Of a stretch of DNA of 64,000 nucleotides, positions 10,996-22,321 are shown one piece after another; the stretch's first letter is position 1; each line of letters opens with the position of its first letter. The stretch lies in assembly GCA_035772735.1 (NCBI GenBank), contig JASDFA010000003.1, positions 124,983,001-125,047,000 on the forward strand, written 5' to 3'. This DNA comes from Datura wrightii (Eukaryota; Streptophyta; Magnoliopsida; Solanales; Solanaceae). The translations under genes were made by a program, and so were the position numbers. The notes under the pieces were generated by a model, which did no database searches, was not told the DNA's origin, and was given only the letters and a program-made list of their open reading frames with translations.

Positions 10996-12325
10996 TCAAG
11001 TTGGAACTGAACTGGAAGGGAATAGATACAGGTATTTAGCCATCATATCTACTTCGGCTTCCCATGTAGCTCCCTCAATATGCTGATTCCTCCACAAAAC
11101 TTTTACTGAAGCTACTTCTTTATTTCTTAGCTTCCGAACTTGATTATCAAGTATTTCAATTGGAACCTTTTCGCAGCTAAGGCTATCCTTCACACATACA
11201 CTCTTCACCGGAACAACCAAAGCTGGATCACCCATGCACTTCTTTAAAAGAGACACATGGAAAATAGGATGTACTAAAGAAAATTCTGAAGGCAACTCCA
11301 AGTCATAATCCACCTTGCTAACACATCTCATAATCCTATACGGGAAAATATAACGGGAACTAAGTTTCCCCTTCTTTTCGAACCTCATCACTCCCTTCAT
11401 GGGAGACACCTTCAAAAACACCCAATCATCAACTTCAAACTCATGTTCACTCCTCCTCACATCCGCATAGGTCTTTTGGCGAATCTGAATTGTCTTCAAC
11501 CTTTCCCTGATAAACTGAACTTTCTCCATAGCCTCATGAATAGAATCTAGTCCTATCAACGTAGCTTCACCAACTTCAAACCAACCAATAGGTGATCTAT
11601 ACCTCCACCCATAAAGAGCCTCAAACGGAGCCATCTGAATGCTGGAATGGTAACTATTATTATATCAAAATTTGATGAGAGGTAAATGATTATTCCAACT
11701 ACGCTTGAAATCAATCACACACGCTCTCAACATATCCTCAACAGTCTGAATGGTCTGTTCAGCTTGGCCATTTGTTTATGGTGAAAAGTTGTACTAAGCT
11801 TGACCTGAGTACCAAGTCCTTTCTGAAACGATCTCCAAAACTGGAAGGTAAATTAAGTACCTCTATTTGATATGATGGACAATGGTACTCTATGAAACCG
11901 AACTAACTCCCGAGTGTACAATTTGGCATAATCCTCCGCTTAATTAGTAGTTGTGACCGATAGAAAGTGAGCTGCTTTAGTCAATCTATCCACAATCACC
12001 CATATGGAGTCATACTATCGATGACTACAAGGCAATCCTGCAATGAAATTCATTTTGACTTCCTCCCACTTCCAAGTATTGATACTAATGTCTTGAAATA
12101 GACCTCCAGGTCTTTGATGCTTAAATTTTACCTATTGATAATTCGGACATTTTGCCACAAACTCTGCTATCTCCTTTTTCATGCCATTTCACCAAAAGAA
12201 TTCCTGTAGGTCACGATATATCTTGGTGGCACTTGGATGTATAGAATATATAGAACCATGAGCCTCATGCAACATCCGCTCCCTCACATCATCAATACCC
12301 GAAACACACAAACAATACTGAGCTA
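10996..12325 (-). pseudogene. Element B integrase and chromodomain-like tail
   Basis: The longest open piece is 11634-10996 (212 codons): MAPFEALYGWRYRSPIGWFE, then HEFEVDDWVFLKVSPMKGVM, a GPY/F-like stretch, VHPIFHVSLLKKC and VASVKVLWRNQHIEGATWEA. This is a nearly intact integrase C-terminus with chromodomain-like end. Upstream (12325-11640) are HEAHGSIYSIHPSATKIYRD (zinc domain, first half) and stop-rich catalytic core. It would insert element DNA but is not translatable as one protein. More open than A in its C-terminal part. Confidence 0.85.
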
Positions 12326-12695
12326 ATGATATCCGGATCTGAGATCTATCTTTGAAAACACTTGGCACCCTGAAGTTGGTAAAACAAGTCATATCTTTTG
12401 GGGAGGAGATACCTATTCTTAATGTGACCTTATTCAACTGCCGATAATCAATGCACATACGAAAGGAACCATCCTTCTTTCGAACAAAGAATACTATTGC
12501 ACCTGACAGAGATTTACTAGGTTTGATGAAACCCTTGTCTAAAAGATCCTTCAACATCTCCTTCAACTCTTTTAGCTTAGCTGGAGCACTCTCTGGATGG
12601 AGGAATAGATATAGGATACATGTCGGGAAGAAGGTCAATACCAAAATCAATCTCTCACTTGGGAGGAATTCCCGGTATATCATCTGGAAACACAT
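12326..12695 (-). pseudogene. Element B reverse transcriptase stub fused to integrase by deletion
   Basis: Frame 12695-12189 starts in the pre-RT linker and shows LKDLLDKGFIKPSKSLSGA and VRKKDGSFRMCIDYRQLNK (RT fingers). Soon after FKDRSQIRI it switches to YCLCVSGIDDVRERMLHEAH, which in A lies just before the integrase zinc domain. The palm with its YxDD box and all of RNase H are missing. B's internal region is 3897 bp against 5064 bp in A, so about 1.17 kb was lost in frame. The element cannot move on its own. Confidence 0.85.
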
Positions 12696-13194
12696 CTGGA
12701 TATTCGCATACTATAGGAAGGATAGTCGGGGTTCCGAATGTAGCATCCTTAACTCTAAGTAGATGGTACACACAACCCTTAGAGATCATCTTTTTGGCCT
12801 TAAGGTAGGAAATTAAATGACCTACAAGCACAGCTGAACTACCCTTCCACTCTAGGACTGGCTTACCCGGAAATCGAAACTCTACCGCACGGATTTTACA
12901 ATTCATTGAGGCATAACATGCATGTAGCCAATCCATGCTAAAGATAACATCAAAATATATCATGGCTAACTCTACTAAATCTGTTGAAGTTACTTTCTGA
13001 AGGACTGGGACAGAGTAATTTCTATATACCCATTGAGTTATAACTGAATCACCAATTGGAGTAGAGACTGAGAAGGGTTTTGATATGATTTCAGGACAGA
13101 CTTCGAAACTACTAGAAACATAGGGCATCATAAAAGATAAAGTATCCCCTGGATCTAACAATACATATACATTAAGGTGGAATACTCGTAACAT
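12696..13194 (-). pseudogene. Element B aspartic protease region
   Basis: An open frame of 179 codons (13194-12655) starts LRVFHLNVYVLLDPGDTLS, the protease active-site strand (LDPGDT in place of D-T/S-G), then MMPYVSSSFEV, VIFSMDWLHACYASMNC and VYHLLRVKDATFGTPT. It overlaps the start of the RT frame. It would process Gag-Pol. The variant active-site strand is shared with other Del-type copies in this window, so it may be a family feature. Confidence 0.8.
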
Positions 13195-14440
13195 ACCAGT
13201 GACTACATTTGGAGAGGCCTCCTGCTCCTGACGAGGTGCAAGGGCATATAATCTATTCTGACGCTAACCACCACTTGTACTAGAGGAGGCACCCTGTTGA
13301 ACCAAGCGTGTTGGTGGGGCTGCTGAACTAGTCGTTGGGTCTCGACCTCTACCATGGCCCTGTCCAGCTACTGGATAATCTTTGAGCATATGTCCAGGCT
13401 TCCCACACCCAAAACATGCACTTGTACCTGCTAGGCACTAACCAGTGTACCTTCTGCAACACCTATCACAACCTGGAATACTAGGCTCTACGGATATTTT
13501 CCCTTGATCTCTAGAGCCTAATGCTTATCCCCTTTACTCACGCCTAGATCTAGATGGCACACTTGTTGTTTACGACGCTGGGACTGATGATCTCCGGTGG
13601 GACTGCTGATGATGCCCACCACCATGCCTGTGTTGTGAGAACCAAAAACTATCATTCCTGGCCCTCTTGGCCTCTCTCTCCCACTCACTCACCTATACCA
13701 CCTCTATTTGCTGCGTGTATAGAACAAATTGCGAGAATCTGTATCCTGGTGAAGCGTAGCAGTCCTGCAATCCTTGACTAGATGGTTCTTTATCCCATGT
13801 ACGAACCTTCTCACTCGAGCCCTCTGTACAGCCACCATCTCTGGTGCATAATTGGATAGGCAGATGAACTCTAAAGCATACTCCTGGACCATTTTGTTGT
13901 GCTGCCTCAGGTTCACAAATTTAGTTGCTTTGATCTCCCTTATCTCTCGGGGAAAGAACTAATCCAAGAATGCGGTATGGAGATCATCCCAACCAATGGG
14001 ACCCACTCCAACTGCTCTGCTATCCTTCCACTTTCTTAACCAAATATGTAAAACCCCTTTCAACTGATAAAAGACTAGATCTGCGCACTCCTCCCTTGAT
14101 ACCCCCATAATCGGGGTGATCTTCTGGATCTCATCAATAAACTTGTGTGGATCCTCGTCCACCTTCGATCTGAGGAACTCCGAAGGGATCATCTTAACAA
14201 AGTACCTGACTCTTGTTGTTGTCGCACTCCCATTCTGAGGAACATGCGCTACCTCTTTCTGGTTGACCTGGGTGGTCAATGCTTGTGCCAACATCTGGAT
14301 GGCTGCCTTAAGCTCCACGTGCCTGCTTGGGCACATGATCCTCGGGGGCTTGTAGGGCCTGTTGGTGCCTATCCTTATTTCCATTCTCATGGCCATTTTC
14401 ATTTTCCTTTCTTCTTTCATTAACTCAGTGAGGAGGCATG
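13195..14440 (-). pseudogene. Element B gag
   Basis: The start at about 14440 (MPPH, then a stop) is frameshifted into frame 14462-13959, which has ELKAAIQMLAQALTTQVNQ, AHVPQNGSATTTRVRYF and KVDEDPHKFIDEIQKI. Another frame (13916-13704) has VQEYALEFICLSNYAPEMVA. The knuckle at about 13425-13380 reads CFGCGKPGHMLKDY, so the last Cys is Tyr. Gag coats the RNA; this copy is broken at the start and in the zinc knuckle. Confidence 0.8.
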
Positions 14441-14625
14441 ATTCTACAAATGTGTATAGCACAAGTTAGAAGGATAGAGAGACATTCATCGCACGACATA
14501 GATCATGAAAAAGGAAAATTTTCTTAAAATATTTCGTAGCATCTTGTTCATAAGTGTGGCGCGCTTCACACCCATGAAAAAGACTCTACTTAATGTGTCT
14601 TTCAGATACCTAGGACTCTCCAAAA

Positions 14626-14643
14626 CCTAATGCTCTGATACCT
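14626..14643 (-). other. Element B primer binding site
   Basis: The minus strand reads AGGTATCAGAGCATTAGG, matching the initiator-Met site except for its first base. It lies four bases inside the 5' LTR. The leader between here and gag has no ORF. Confidence 0.8.
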
Positions 14644-14647
14644 AGTT

Positions 14648-16916
14648 TGGTACGACCCGAACATAGGCACGGATCGAGATGCAGAAAAAAGAACCCCGAG
14701 AGGCTTCAAGTCAACTCATGGCATGAGCATAATAACTAAACTCAAAATAAATAATTGAAAAAATTCTAACATTTAATATAGCAGAGGCCTGAAATCCAAT
14801 AACATTTGAAAAACAAAAAATATAATACTGACCCGAAGTTGAATACATGCTATGTCTGATAAGCCTCTAAAAACTTGACGAGATGATGAGATAAGACCCC
14901 AACTAATTCACTAAATACTGTAACTGAAGATACTAAATATAAGCTGATAAAAAGATCCTCGAAGGATGAGGACTCACCAACCGATTGAGTATGCTAGAAC
15001 TCTGAGAATCTGGCTATCGGTAGTACTGAACCTAAACGTCCAAGCCTGTATAATGAAATGATACAGTATAGAGTATGCAGTTCGTACTTGGAATGTACTG
15101 AGTATGTAAGGTAAGTAAAACCACTAAGTAAGTAAAACTGAACTCATGCATATCATAAAATATATTCAAGATAAGATTCTGAGAGTAAGACTTGCATGCT
15201 ATTATTTGAAAACATGATTTAAACATTACTGTGTATCATAACTGATCTGAATGACCCAAAGCTAAAACTAATAATCATAAGTAAAACTGAACATTGGGTT
15301 AAACCTGCTGAAAAACATAACATCATAACTAATGAACATGCGTAACTGAAATCATGAGGAATAATAGGAGACTCTTCATATAACCGACATTACCCTGATA
15401 GAGCTTATGTGGTCCTGACTATTACACTTAAGTGGCCAGAGCCATTCAAAGTCTTGCTAGGGCTAAAGGCGCTACCATGATATCGATAGCAAGTTGAAGA
15501 GCCCCTTAGGGCAGGGGAAGCTCACAAGGAAGGTCCAAAATATTCTGAACATACCTACATTGGCACGTAGTTTGGAGGCACAGGGTTGACTTGACCCTTA
15601 GCCTACTCGGTGCAAGACACTACTCCCAAAAACATGCATAGAAACCACTCCCAAAAATATACATATGCTCTCCATCTTTTTTCAACGAAGATGAATCATC
15701 ATCTTCTGATGAAGATGAATCATAGTAGTACATGTTTAATATGAAAACATATCATGAGGAGCCTCGGCTCAACCATACCAGAAGCTGAAAAAGGGAGTCT
15801 AGACTCCAAAACCATGTGGTAAGCTAATAACATGAAGTTGAAGTAAATCATGAGACATACTTGATCATATGGACTTGCCTTATACATTCTTTGAGATAGT
15901 CAAAATCATGAATATAAACATAGATAATTCGAAATAATTCTTTTATCATAGACATCTCATCATACTTGAAAACATAGATCGTAATCTCAATCTTTCATGA
16001 ACTTTCATAATTAGGAATCACAATTGTAAGACTTTGAAATCAAAAATTTGTAATTTAAAATCATTATAAAACATTCCCATGAAGCTTAAAACAACATTAT
16101 AAACATGAATAGATTTTACCCATGATAGATACTCATAAAATTTCACAAATTAGATTAAAACCCCATAAATTCGTCAACTTAGAATAAAATGAATTTGAAG
16201 AGGAATTGGGCATGGAAGTGAAGGCATACTCCCATTCTTAATCTTACGTACCTAGGTACTTTGAATTTCACATCCTCTCTTGAGAACTCAAGTGAATTGA
16301 AGAAGAACCTAAAGAATCCTCTAGCTTGCTCTTCAATAAACTCCTTAATCTTGCATGCATGGAATGGAGAGGTTCAGAATAGGTTAAGCACCCTTAAAAC
16401 CCTTCTAACTGTGCTTAAAACAATGTATTTAAGGACTTAGAAAGTTAGAATTACAAAAATACCCTTACTAAATTACAAGGAAAATACACTCTGCTAGTCA
16501 CCACGAGAGGCACCACGACTCGTGATGTACCTTACGAATCGTGGTGACCCTATAGTGATGAACATTGCCTAAAAGTTTACACTTCAAATTCTGCATCTGA
16601 CCACGACTAACTCCATGAGTCGTGGAGTCACTTCATGAATCATGGATGTCTCTCGTGGCATCTCCGGGAAATTAAACCCTGAACCATAGACCATCTTTAC
16701 CACAACACACTTAATGACTCATTGCCCTGACCATGACTCGTTGCTTCTCTCATAGTCACCCTCTGACTACGAGTTCCTGCCATTTCTCCCTTCACTTCAT
16801 GAGTCACTTAATGACTCGTGAAGTCTCTTCACGGTCGTCCTGTGACCTCATGAAATTTTTTTTATTTTCTCCATTTGAACCCTCAGGTCTGATTTTAGGG
16901 CTTTCGGGGTATTACG
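14648..16916 (-). repeat. 5' LTR of element B
   Basis: From TGGTACGACCCG to GGGTATTACG, 2269 bp. It is related to A's LTRs over its full length (same AACTGAAT-, CATGAGGA- and GTCCCAACTATTACAC-like blocks). U3 motifs with CACGACTCGTG are at 16495-16860. The final A is mutated to G. To its right lies C, which B seems to have entered. Confidence 0.85.
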
Positions 16917-17900
16917 GCCATGGTCACCACAAACATTTCATGTGCTACTAGTTATTCCCCACAAGTATTATTTTATTCCATCTAGATATGAAAACTTAAG
17001 AGCTTGGTGGAAGGTGGAGGGAACTACTTTCATGTTGTGAATCCACGGTGTACTAATAATAATATTATACCCCATGTCTCAACCCATCAAATAGAATAAA
17101 TTTTATTTTGCAACATCGTTGGCATACGTTTGTAATTGGATGTCACCTTGAGTCATTGAATTTAACATGTTGAACCCTACTAGTAATTTTATAGATAGAT
17201 ATTCTTGTCCTCTAACTTCATTTGCTCAAAGACTCTCAATTGGATGATGTTGGTAGAACTACCTAGATCAATTACAACACGTTAAATTTTGGCATCTAAA
17301 ATATTTAATAAAATTACCAGTGGACCATAACAAGGAAGTGTAAGGTCATCTATATATGCAACTTTGAAAGTGATTGAATCTTCAAAATCTTGAACCTGTC
17401 ACATTCTGTTTTCATGTGTGATGGAGACATTTGTGTTATTGGCTATTGAGTAGATTACAGTATTCACTTCTAATCCTCTAATCTTATGTTTATGGTATGT
17501 CCTGAGGAAGCAAGCATGTCATGTTTTCTCTACTCGTGCCTTTCTATTATTAGTCTTGACCCTATCGCTCAAACGCTTCCATAGGTGTTCGTTATTTAGT
17601 AGTCGTGCCATCTCTTTTCATAGGTATTTGTAGTCCCCAATTTTAAGTCCAGGAGTTTCATAATAATCACACCATAAGCTCACGTCTCTACTCCTAAGGT
17701 ATGACCAGCTTTCTTTTGGTCATCTTACCTCATTGATTTCCCTCATTGCTGAGACCAACCTTATGGTACTTATATTGAAGTAGTATTCTGAAAGCTGTGG
17801 AGCTTTTTTATCCTTCACCAACGGCTGGGAGGGTACTACCATTCTCTATTTTGCTGACCTCTGTTATTTCAATTTTCCCTTGAACGATTTTTTGGACATG
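16917..17900 (-). pseudogene. Element C protease region (Tat/Retand-like Ty3/gypsy)
   Basis: Minus-strand reading shows RVVIDLGSSTNIIQLRVFEQ (about 17285-17225), an aspartic protease active-site strand with DLG in place of DSG. Later come MTQGDIQLQTYANDVAK, DMGYNI and WIHNMKVVPSTFHQALKFS (about 17060-16990), a run I associate with Tat/Retand-type elements. Stops and small shifts break it. It is cut at 16917 by B. Between 17420 and 17900 only short stop-filled stretches remain, presumably the gag-protease linker. Confidence 0.7.
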
Positions 17901-19200
17901 GCTTTCTAGTTATTGATAAACTCAGCTTCCCCATAATCGCTCAGAGTGCCTTTCCCAAACTGATCTCCTCATCAGAGAGTAAGGTCAAAATGGACCTCGT
18001 CTTCCGAATCTAAATTCCTCTAAGGTCCCTCTTGGAACTAACTTCGACCAGTTGATGCAGAAATCATCATTGGACTGACCCTGTCATCTTCAACTCAGAT
18101 CCTTGACTTATATCGATTATGTACATCTACCAAGTAGTTATTGCGAACATGGTCAGGTTCTCCTTTAGTTTTCGAGAAGCATCCGGACTTGAGGGATTCA
18201 TTCCCTTGGTGAAAGCGTCTACCGCGTATTCATATGGCATTGTAGGTAGTAGTATCCTTTCCCTTTGGAGCCTCACTACGAATTCCCAAATTAGTTATTT
18301 GTCTCCTTGTGCTATCTTAAATATGTCTGCCTTTTTGGTTTGTACTTTCTTATCCCCGACATGGCTCTGAATAAACTAATCTGCAAGCATAAAGAAAGAG
18401 TCAATAGAGTGCTCTAGGAAAAGACAGTACCATGTCAGAGCTCCCTTGGTCAATGTCTCACCAAATTTCTTGACTAGAACTGTCTCAATCTCCTCTCGGG
18501 TTAAATCATTTCCCTCAATTATCGTAGTGTATATAATTATGTGCTCATGTGGATAATTTTTTCCATCACACATGAGAAGTGGGAACATCCAGTATCCTAA
18601 ACCTTTTAGGAATCAATGCCAGTGTAGCATTTGGTTTATATAGCAGTTGGGTGTAATTTTTCGAATTAGACCCTTTTAAAAGTAAGGTACTCTAGGAATC
18701 TTATCCATCTTAGCGTGGATTATCTTCACATACTTCAAGGACTAGGTCCTGAAAGGGTCCTACAGAACATTCACAACTCCAGATCCACTATGAGACCTAT
18801 CCGCTCTGTCATCTCCCAATCGGATTTCCTTTCATGCTAGAGCTGGAGCATATAGAGTAAGATTGTAGCAACTCACAATTTTTTGGAGTAGTGTCATGTT
18901 AGGATCCTATCATGCAAGATATTACATTATTGCTCTATGTGGAGAAACTTGAATTTTCACCATCTCCTCCAAACTTGGGTCTCCACTATCCCTTTGATTG
19001 TCGTGGCCCTCATCTTCGAAATCATCCATGTCATTGGGGGATTGATCTCCTGCATTATGGTGGTCATACTCCCAAATAGGTGATTGTTCACCATTATTTA
19101 TTGAAGTTCACTCCTTAATTGCCAGTTCCACTAGTGGTCCAAAGGGTGTCTGTTCATCGTTTAGGATCACTTCATCATAGCCTGGATTAGCATTCAATTA
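17901..19200 (-). pseudogene. Element C gag remnant
   Basis: Frame 18588-18376 reads MFPLLMCDGKNYPHEHI, then LTREEIETVLVKKFGETLTK and GALTWYCLFLEHSIDSFFML, the capsid region of a Tat/Retand-type gag. Upstream, around 19080-18960, an acidic stretch DMDDFEDEGHDNQRD reads in another frame as the N-terminal part. Downstream the capsid end is too degraded to call. Gag would form the particle. Only one block is open for more than 60 codons. Confidence 0.7.
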
Positions 19201-19320
19201 TTTATCAATGTTGTCCAAGATGTTTGTCGTGACGGTATTGTAATTACCTTGCAAATTAAATTCTATCAAGTTAGTAAAGAGATAGAATTAAAATGTTGAA
19301 ACAATACCATAATTTCCTTA

Positions 19321-19338
19321 GCCCCATATTGGGCGCCA
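19321..19338 (-). other. Element C primer binding site (TGGCGCC type)
   Basis: The minus strand reads TGGCGCCCAATATGGGGC, two to three bases from the putative LTR edge. It begins like many plant Ty3/gypsy primer sites, but I do not assign a tRNA. The leader 19200-19320 shows nothing else. Confidence 0.65.
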
Positions 19339-19340
19339 AA

Positions 19341-20060
19341 CTATTTACCCGTCAAATAATACAGTTTAATTAATATTACATGATTTAACGACAAGCAAAT
19401 TAGATTGACCTTATAGTGAAATAAATGATAGCAATTGAACAATAAATGAATGAAAGAATACTAAATAGTTGAACAATGTATTAGGTACGAAGAACATAAG
19501 TATTTCGTAGCCTTGGAGCAATATATCCGAAACGGCTTGAAAGTTCAGAGCCCTTCTAGTAAATCTTGATAAATTATCAGTAGAGAGTTCTAATCAGAAA
19601 TCGTGGAACCCCCTATTACAAATGAATAAGTGTCTATTTATATAGAAACCCTAGGAAGCAGCCTTCGTGGAACTCGCCCCTCTTAGATCTCTCACTTGAT
19701 CACAAACTCTTTAATTGCGCACTTACCAGTGGAAATCTCGTCCTTTTCTGTGATATGCGGACCTGCAAGTCGATCTCATCTGTATCTTTCTAGGTTATGG
19801 TTTAGCATCTGGTCTCGTATTTTTAGAGCTAGATGAACCTTACCAACATGACATCAATCCCGATGGTATCAACTCCAGAACCTTCCGAACTGAATTACAT
19901 TTATCGGTCATGTCCCGAAGATGTTATTTAATGCTTTAATGGGTTGTTTTCATTGATTATTCATTAATTACTTTTGTCACGTATAATTGTATCGTTCATC
20001 CACCTGTTGAAAACTATTTTTACCCTATATAAATATAGAGTAGAGGACATGCCAAGAAGT
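19341..20060 (-). repeat. Putative 5' LTR of element C (ends uncertain)
   Basis: Placed by the adjacent PBS and by minus-strand TATA-like boxes (TATAAATAG-like near 19632, TATATAAAT-like near 20025). The other LTR is not in the window, so the ends are not proven and no clear TG...CA pair was found. Confidence 0.45.
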
Positions 20061-21805
20061 ATTCTTTGTATTTCTAGTGCCCCATAAACTTTTGGAATTC
20101 ATTTGGAGTATAAATGAGCTTAAGAGATTAATTTAAGGAAAAATCATACCACATCACTAGTAGGATACTATATTATAAAATATATAGGCATTTGCAAATT
20201 TTCTTCTTTGCAAATCCTCTTTACTTGGACTTAAATTTCCTAGAATTTGAACCACATGTTCAAAATTCATAGATTTTTTGAATTCCAGTGTACTGTGTTG
20301 TTGTTTCACATATACAAAAATTTTGAACTTCAACATTTTGTAATTTTTTTTAAAAAATTTAGCTAAAATTATTTTTATTCAAATTTAATTTTCACATTAA
20401 AAAAACTAAATATTAAATAATTTGGAATATTGGCTAAAACTTAATTAACAATCTAAAAAGTGGCTATTTGCTAATTTCATCCGCTTATTAATGATTCAAG
20501 ACAAATGTATCCCTAAAGCTACTTTACACCAAAATAACCTTTAAATCAAAGAATATACCTAACCACACAAGATAAAATAATATTTTTTTTCAAATTTCCT
20601 TGATCCACGCTTTAAAATACTAGGGATAAGACACCACTTAAAACTATGATGAAATCATCAATTATATATCTAAACTATAAGGAAGTTCTATGACTCCGGT
20701 AAACTTTTTATCAATTAACTAAGTTACCTAATAAAATAATAAGTTAAAAATGCAACATGTTCAGATACACACTTATTCGTTCTTGCATTTCAAACTAAAA
20801 TAAAGTGTCTACCATGACTTTTTGGGATAGTAGATCAAATCTTCAACGATCTTTTTCCCTCCATGTAGCTTCATTATTGCTAATTTTTTCTTAAACTCTT
20901 GCCTCAATAGTACTTCTAGCACATCTTCAAAATAAACTCTTTCTCTGAAGACTTTTTGTTTAGTCTTGAATAAGCATGTTTGCACATTTGTTCCTTTTTG
21001 ACTTTTTTTTAAGTCAAATAATTAGTAAATGAGGTAAATAATATAATTAAAATAAGTTCAAAAAAGTCATAAAACATCCGCATAATTTAAATATGTACTT
21101 ATTAATTTTATTATAAGTTTGTCCCGTTTTTGCCTTTTTTTTTTTGGGGTGGGGAGGGGGGAGGGTTAGGGGAGTTTGATTTTTCACAATCTTTACTATC
21201 ACTTTTATTCAAAACTTAAATATTTTACACTACAATTAAATTTATAAAAAGTAAAAGAAAACTTCTGACAAACTCTTTCTACTACATTAATTTATTCTAA
21301 GCATAATGTTTCTTATAATATTAAAAAATTTAATCTTAAATGTTCTCATTTTACTTTAATAACCACAAATATTTAATAACAAATTGAAAATCATATATTT
21401 CATAAATTTCTTTTTCATTAATAAATTCGATATCGAGTAAATTTGAGTAAAACACATAAACGATCACTCATTTTTCAAATTATTGCACAAAAAAAAACTA
21501 TTTTCTTGTAACAAAAGTTACTTCATTTTACCTTACTATCATGTAAGTTATTAAACTATTTTTTTTTATAGCCAAAAGTCACTCACCGTTAGGTAAATAT
21601 AAAAAAAAATCCCTAGGAGAAAATACATAAATATATTTTCTATAAATTTATTTTCTATAATACTTAGAAGAAGTTGAGTATCTTTTTTATTGTAAAATAT
21701 TCGTTTAATGAAATTATTTTTAGATAAAATGAAGCATTTTTTGTCACAAAAATAATAAAAGATAGATATGTGATAAAGCAAATATTGAAGTACTATTGGA
21801 GGAAG
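20061..21805. other. AT-rich stretch without recognisable gene
   Basis: Long A/T runs and no coding pattern on either strand. The one notable item is the G-rich tract at 21146-21172. May be old decayed element sequence. Confidence 0.6.
21146..21172 (+). other. G-quadruplex-like tract
   Basis: Twenty-seven bases on the plus strand, all G except three Ts and two As, with five runs of three or more G separated by one or two bases. It follows an 11-T run. It fits the usual quadruplex pattern. Confidence 0.75.
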
Positions 21806-22321
21806 TAAGGATGTTAAATGGGCCAGGATGTCCTGATTCGGTACCGTTTTGGTCCTAAGTAGAGGGGGATGGAATATTAGGGGTAGGGAATGGAGGAAGG
21901 GACGACCGTCGGCTTTATCCCTTCCCCCTCCCCACCCCAACTCAATTTTTTATTTTAATATTTAAGTTTATTAAATTGTACTTTGATCTTATTTTTAAAT
22001 TATAAATACCCTTTATCCTTCTTCATTTTTTCGACAATTCTAATTATCTCATTCTCTTCCTCTCTAAATTTGCTAATCATTCTTGCCATCAAGTTTTTTT
22101 TTTTTGGGGGGTGAATTGGTTAATTATTTAGAACAATTATCAAGATTCAATATTTATTTATGACTTACCGTTATAATCATTTGCTTTTAAGAAGATGTTT
22201 AGTATAGTCATGTCATATATTAATTTTTTAAATTCTTGAATTTAATTTACTTTAGTTCAATTAATTTTTATACTTAATTTTATTATATTTTTAAAGTATA
22301 ACTCCTACAAAAAAGATAGGC
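21806..22321 (+). other. Putative hAT 5' terminal/subterminal region
   Basis: Begins TAAGGATGTTAAATGGGCC, resembling the TAGGG-type terminal repeat and subterminal sequence common at plant hAT ends. It is followed by a GC-rich block to about 21945, unlike its AT-rich surroundings, then an AT-rich leader. The minus-strand frame 21940-21566 is a chance frame in this block. The opposite terminal repeat was not found. Confidence 0.5.

Noticed and set aside
21566..21940. 124-codon minus ORF
   Set aside because: Crosses the hAT subterminal block and AT-rich DNA; no motif, low-complexity ending.
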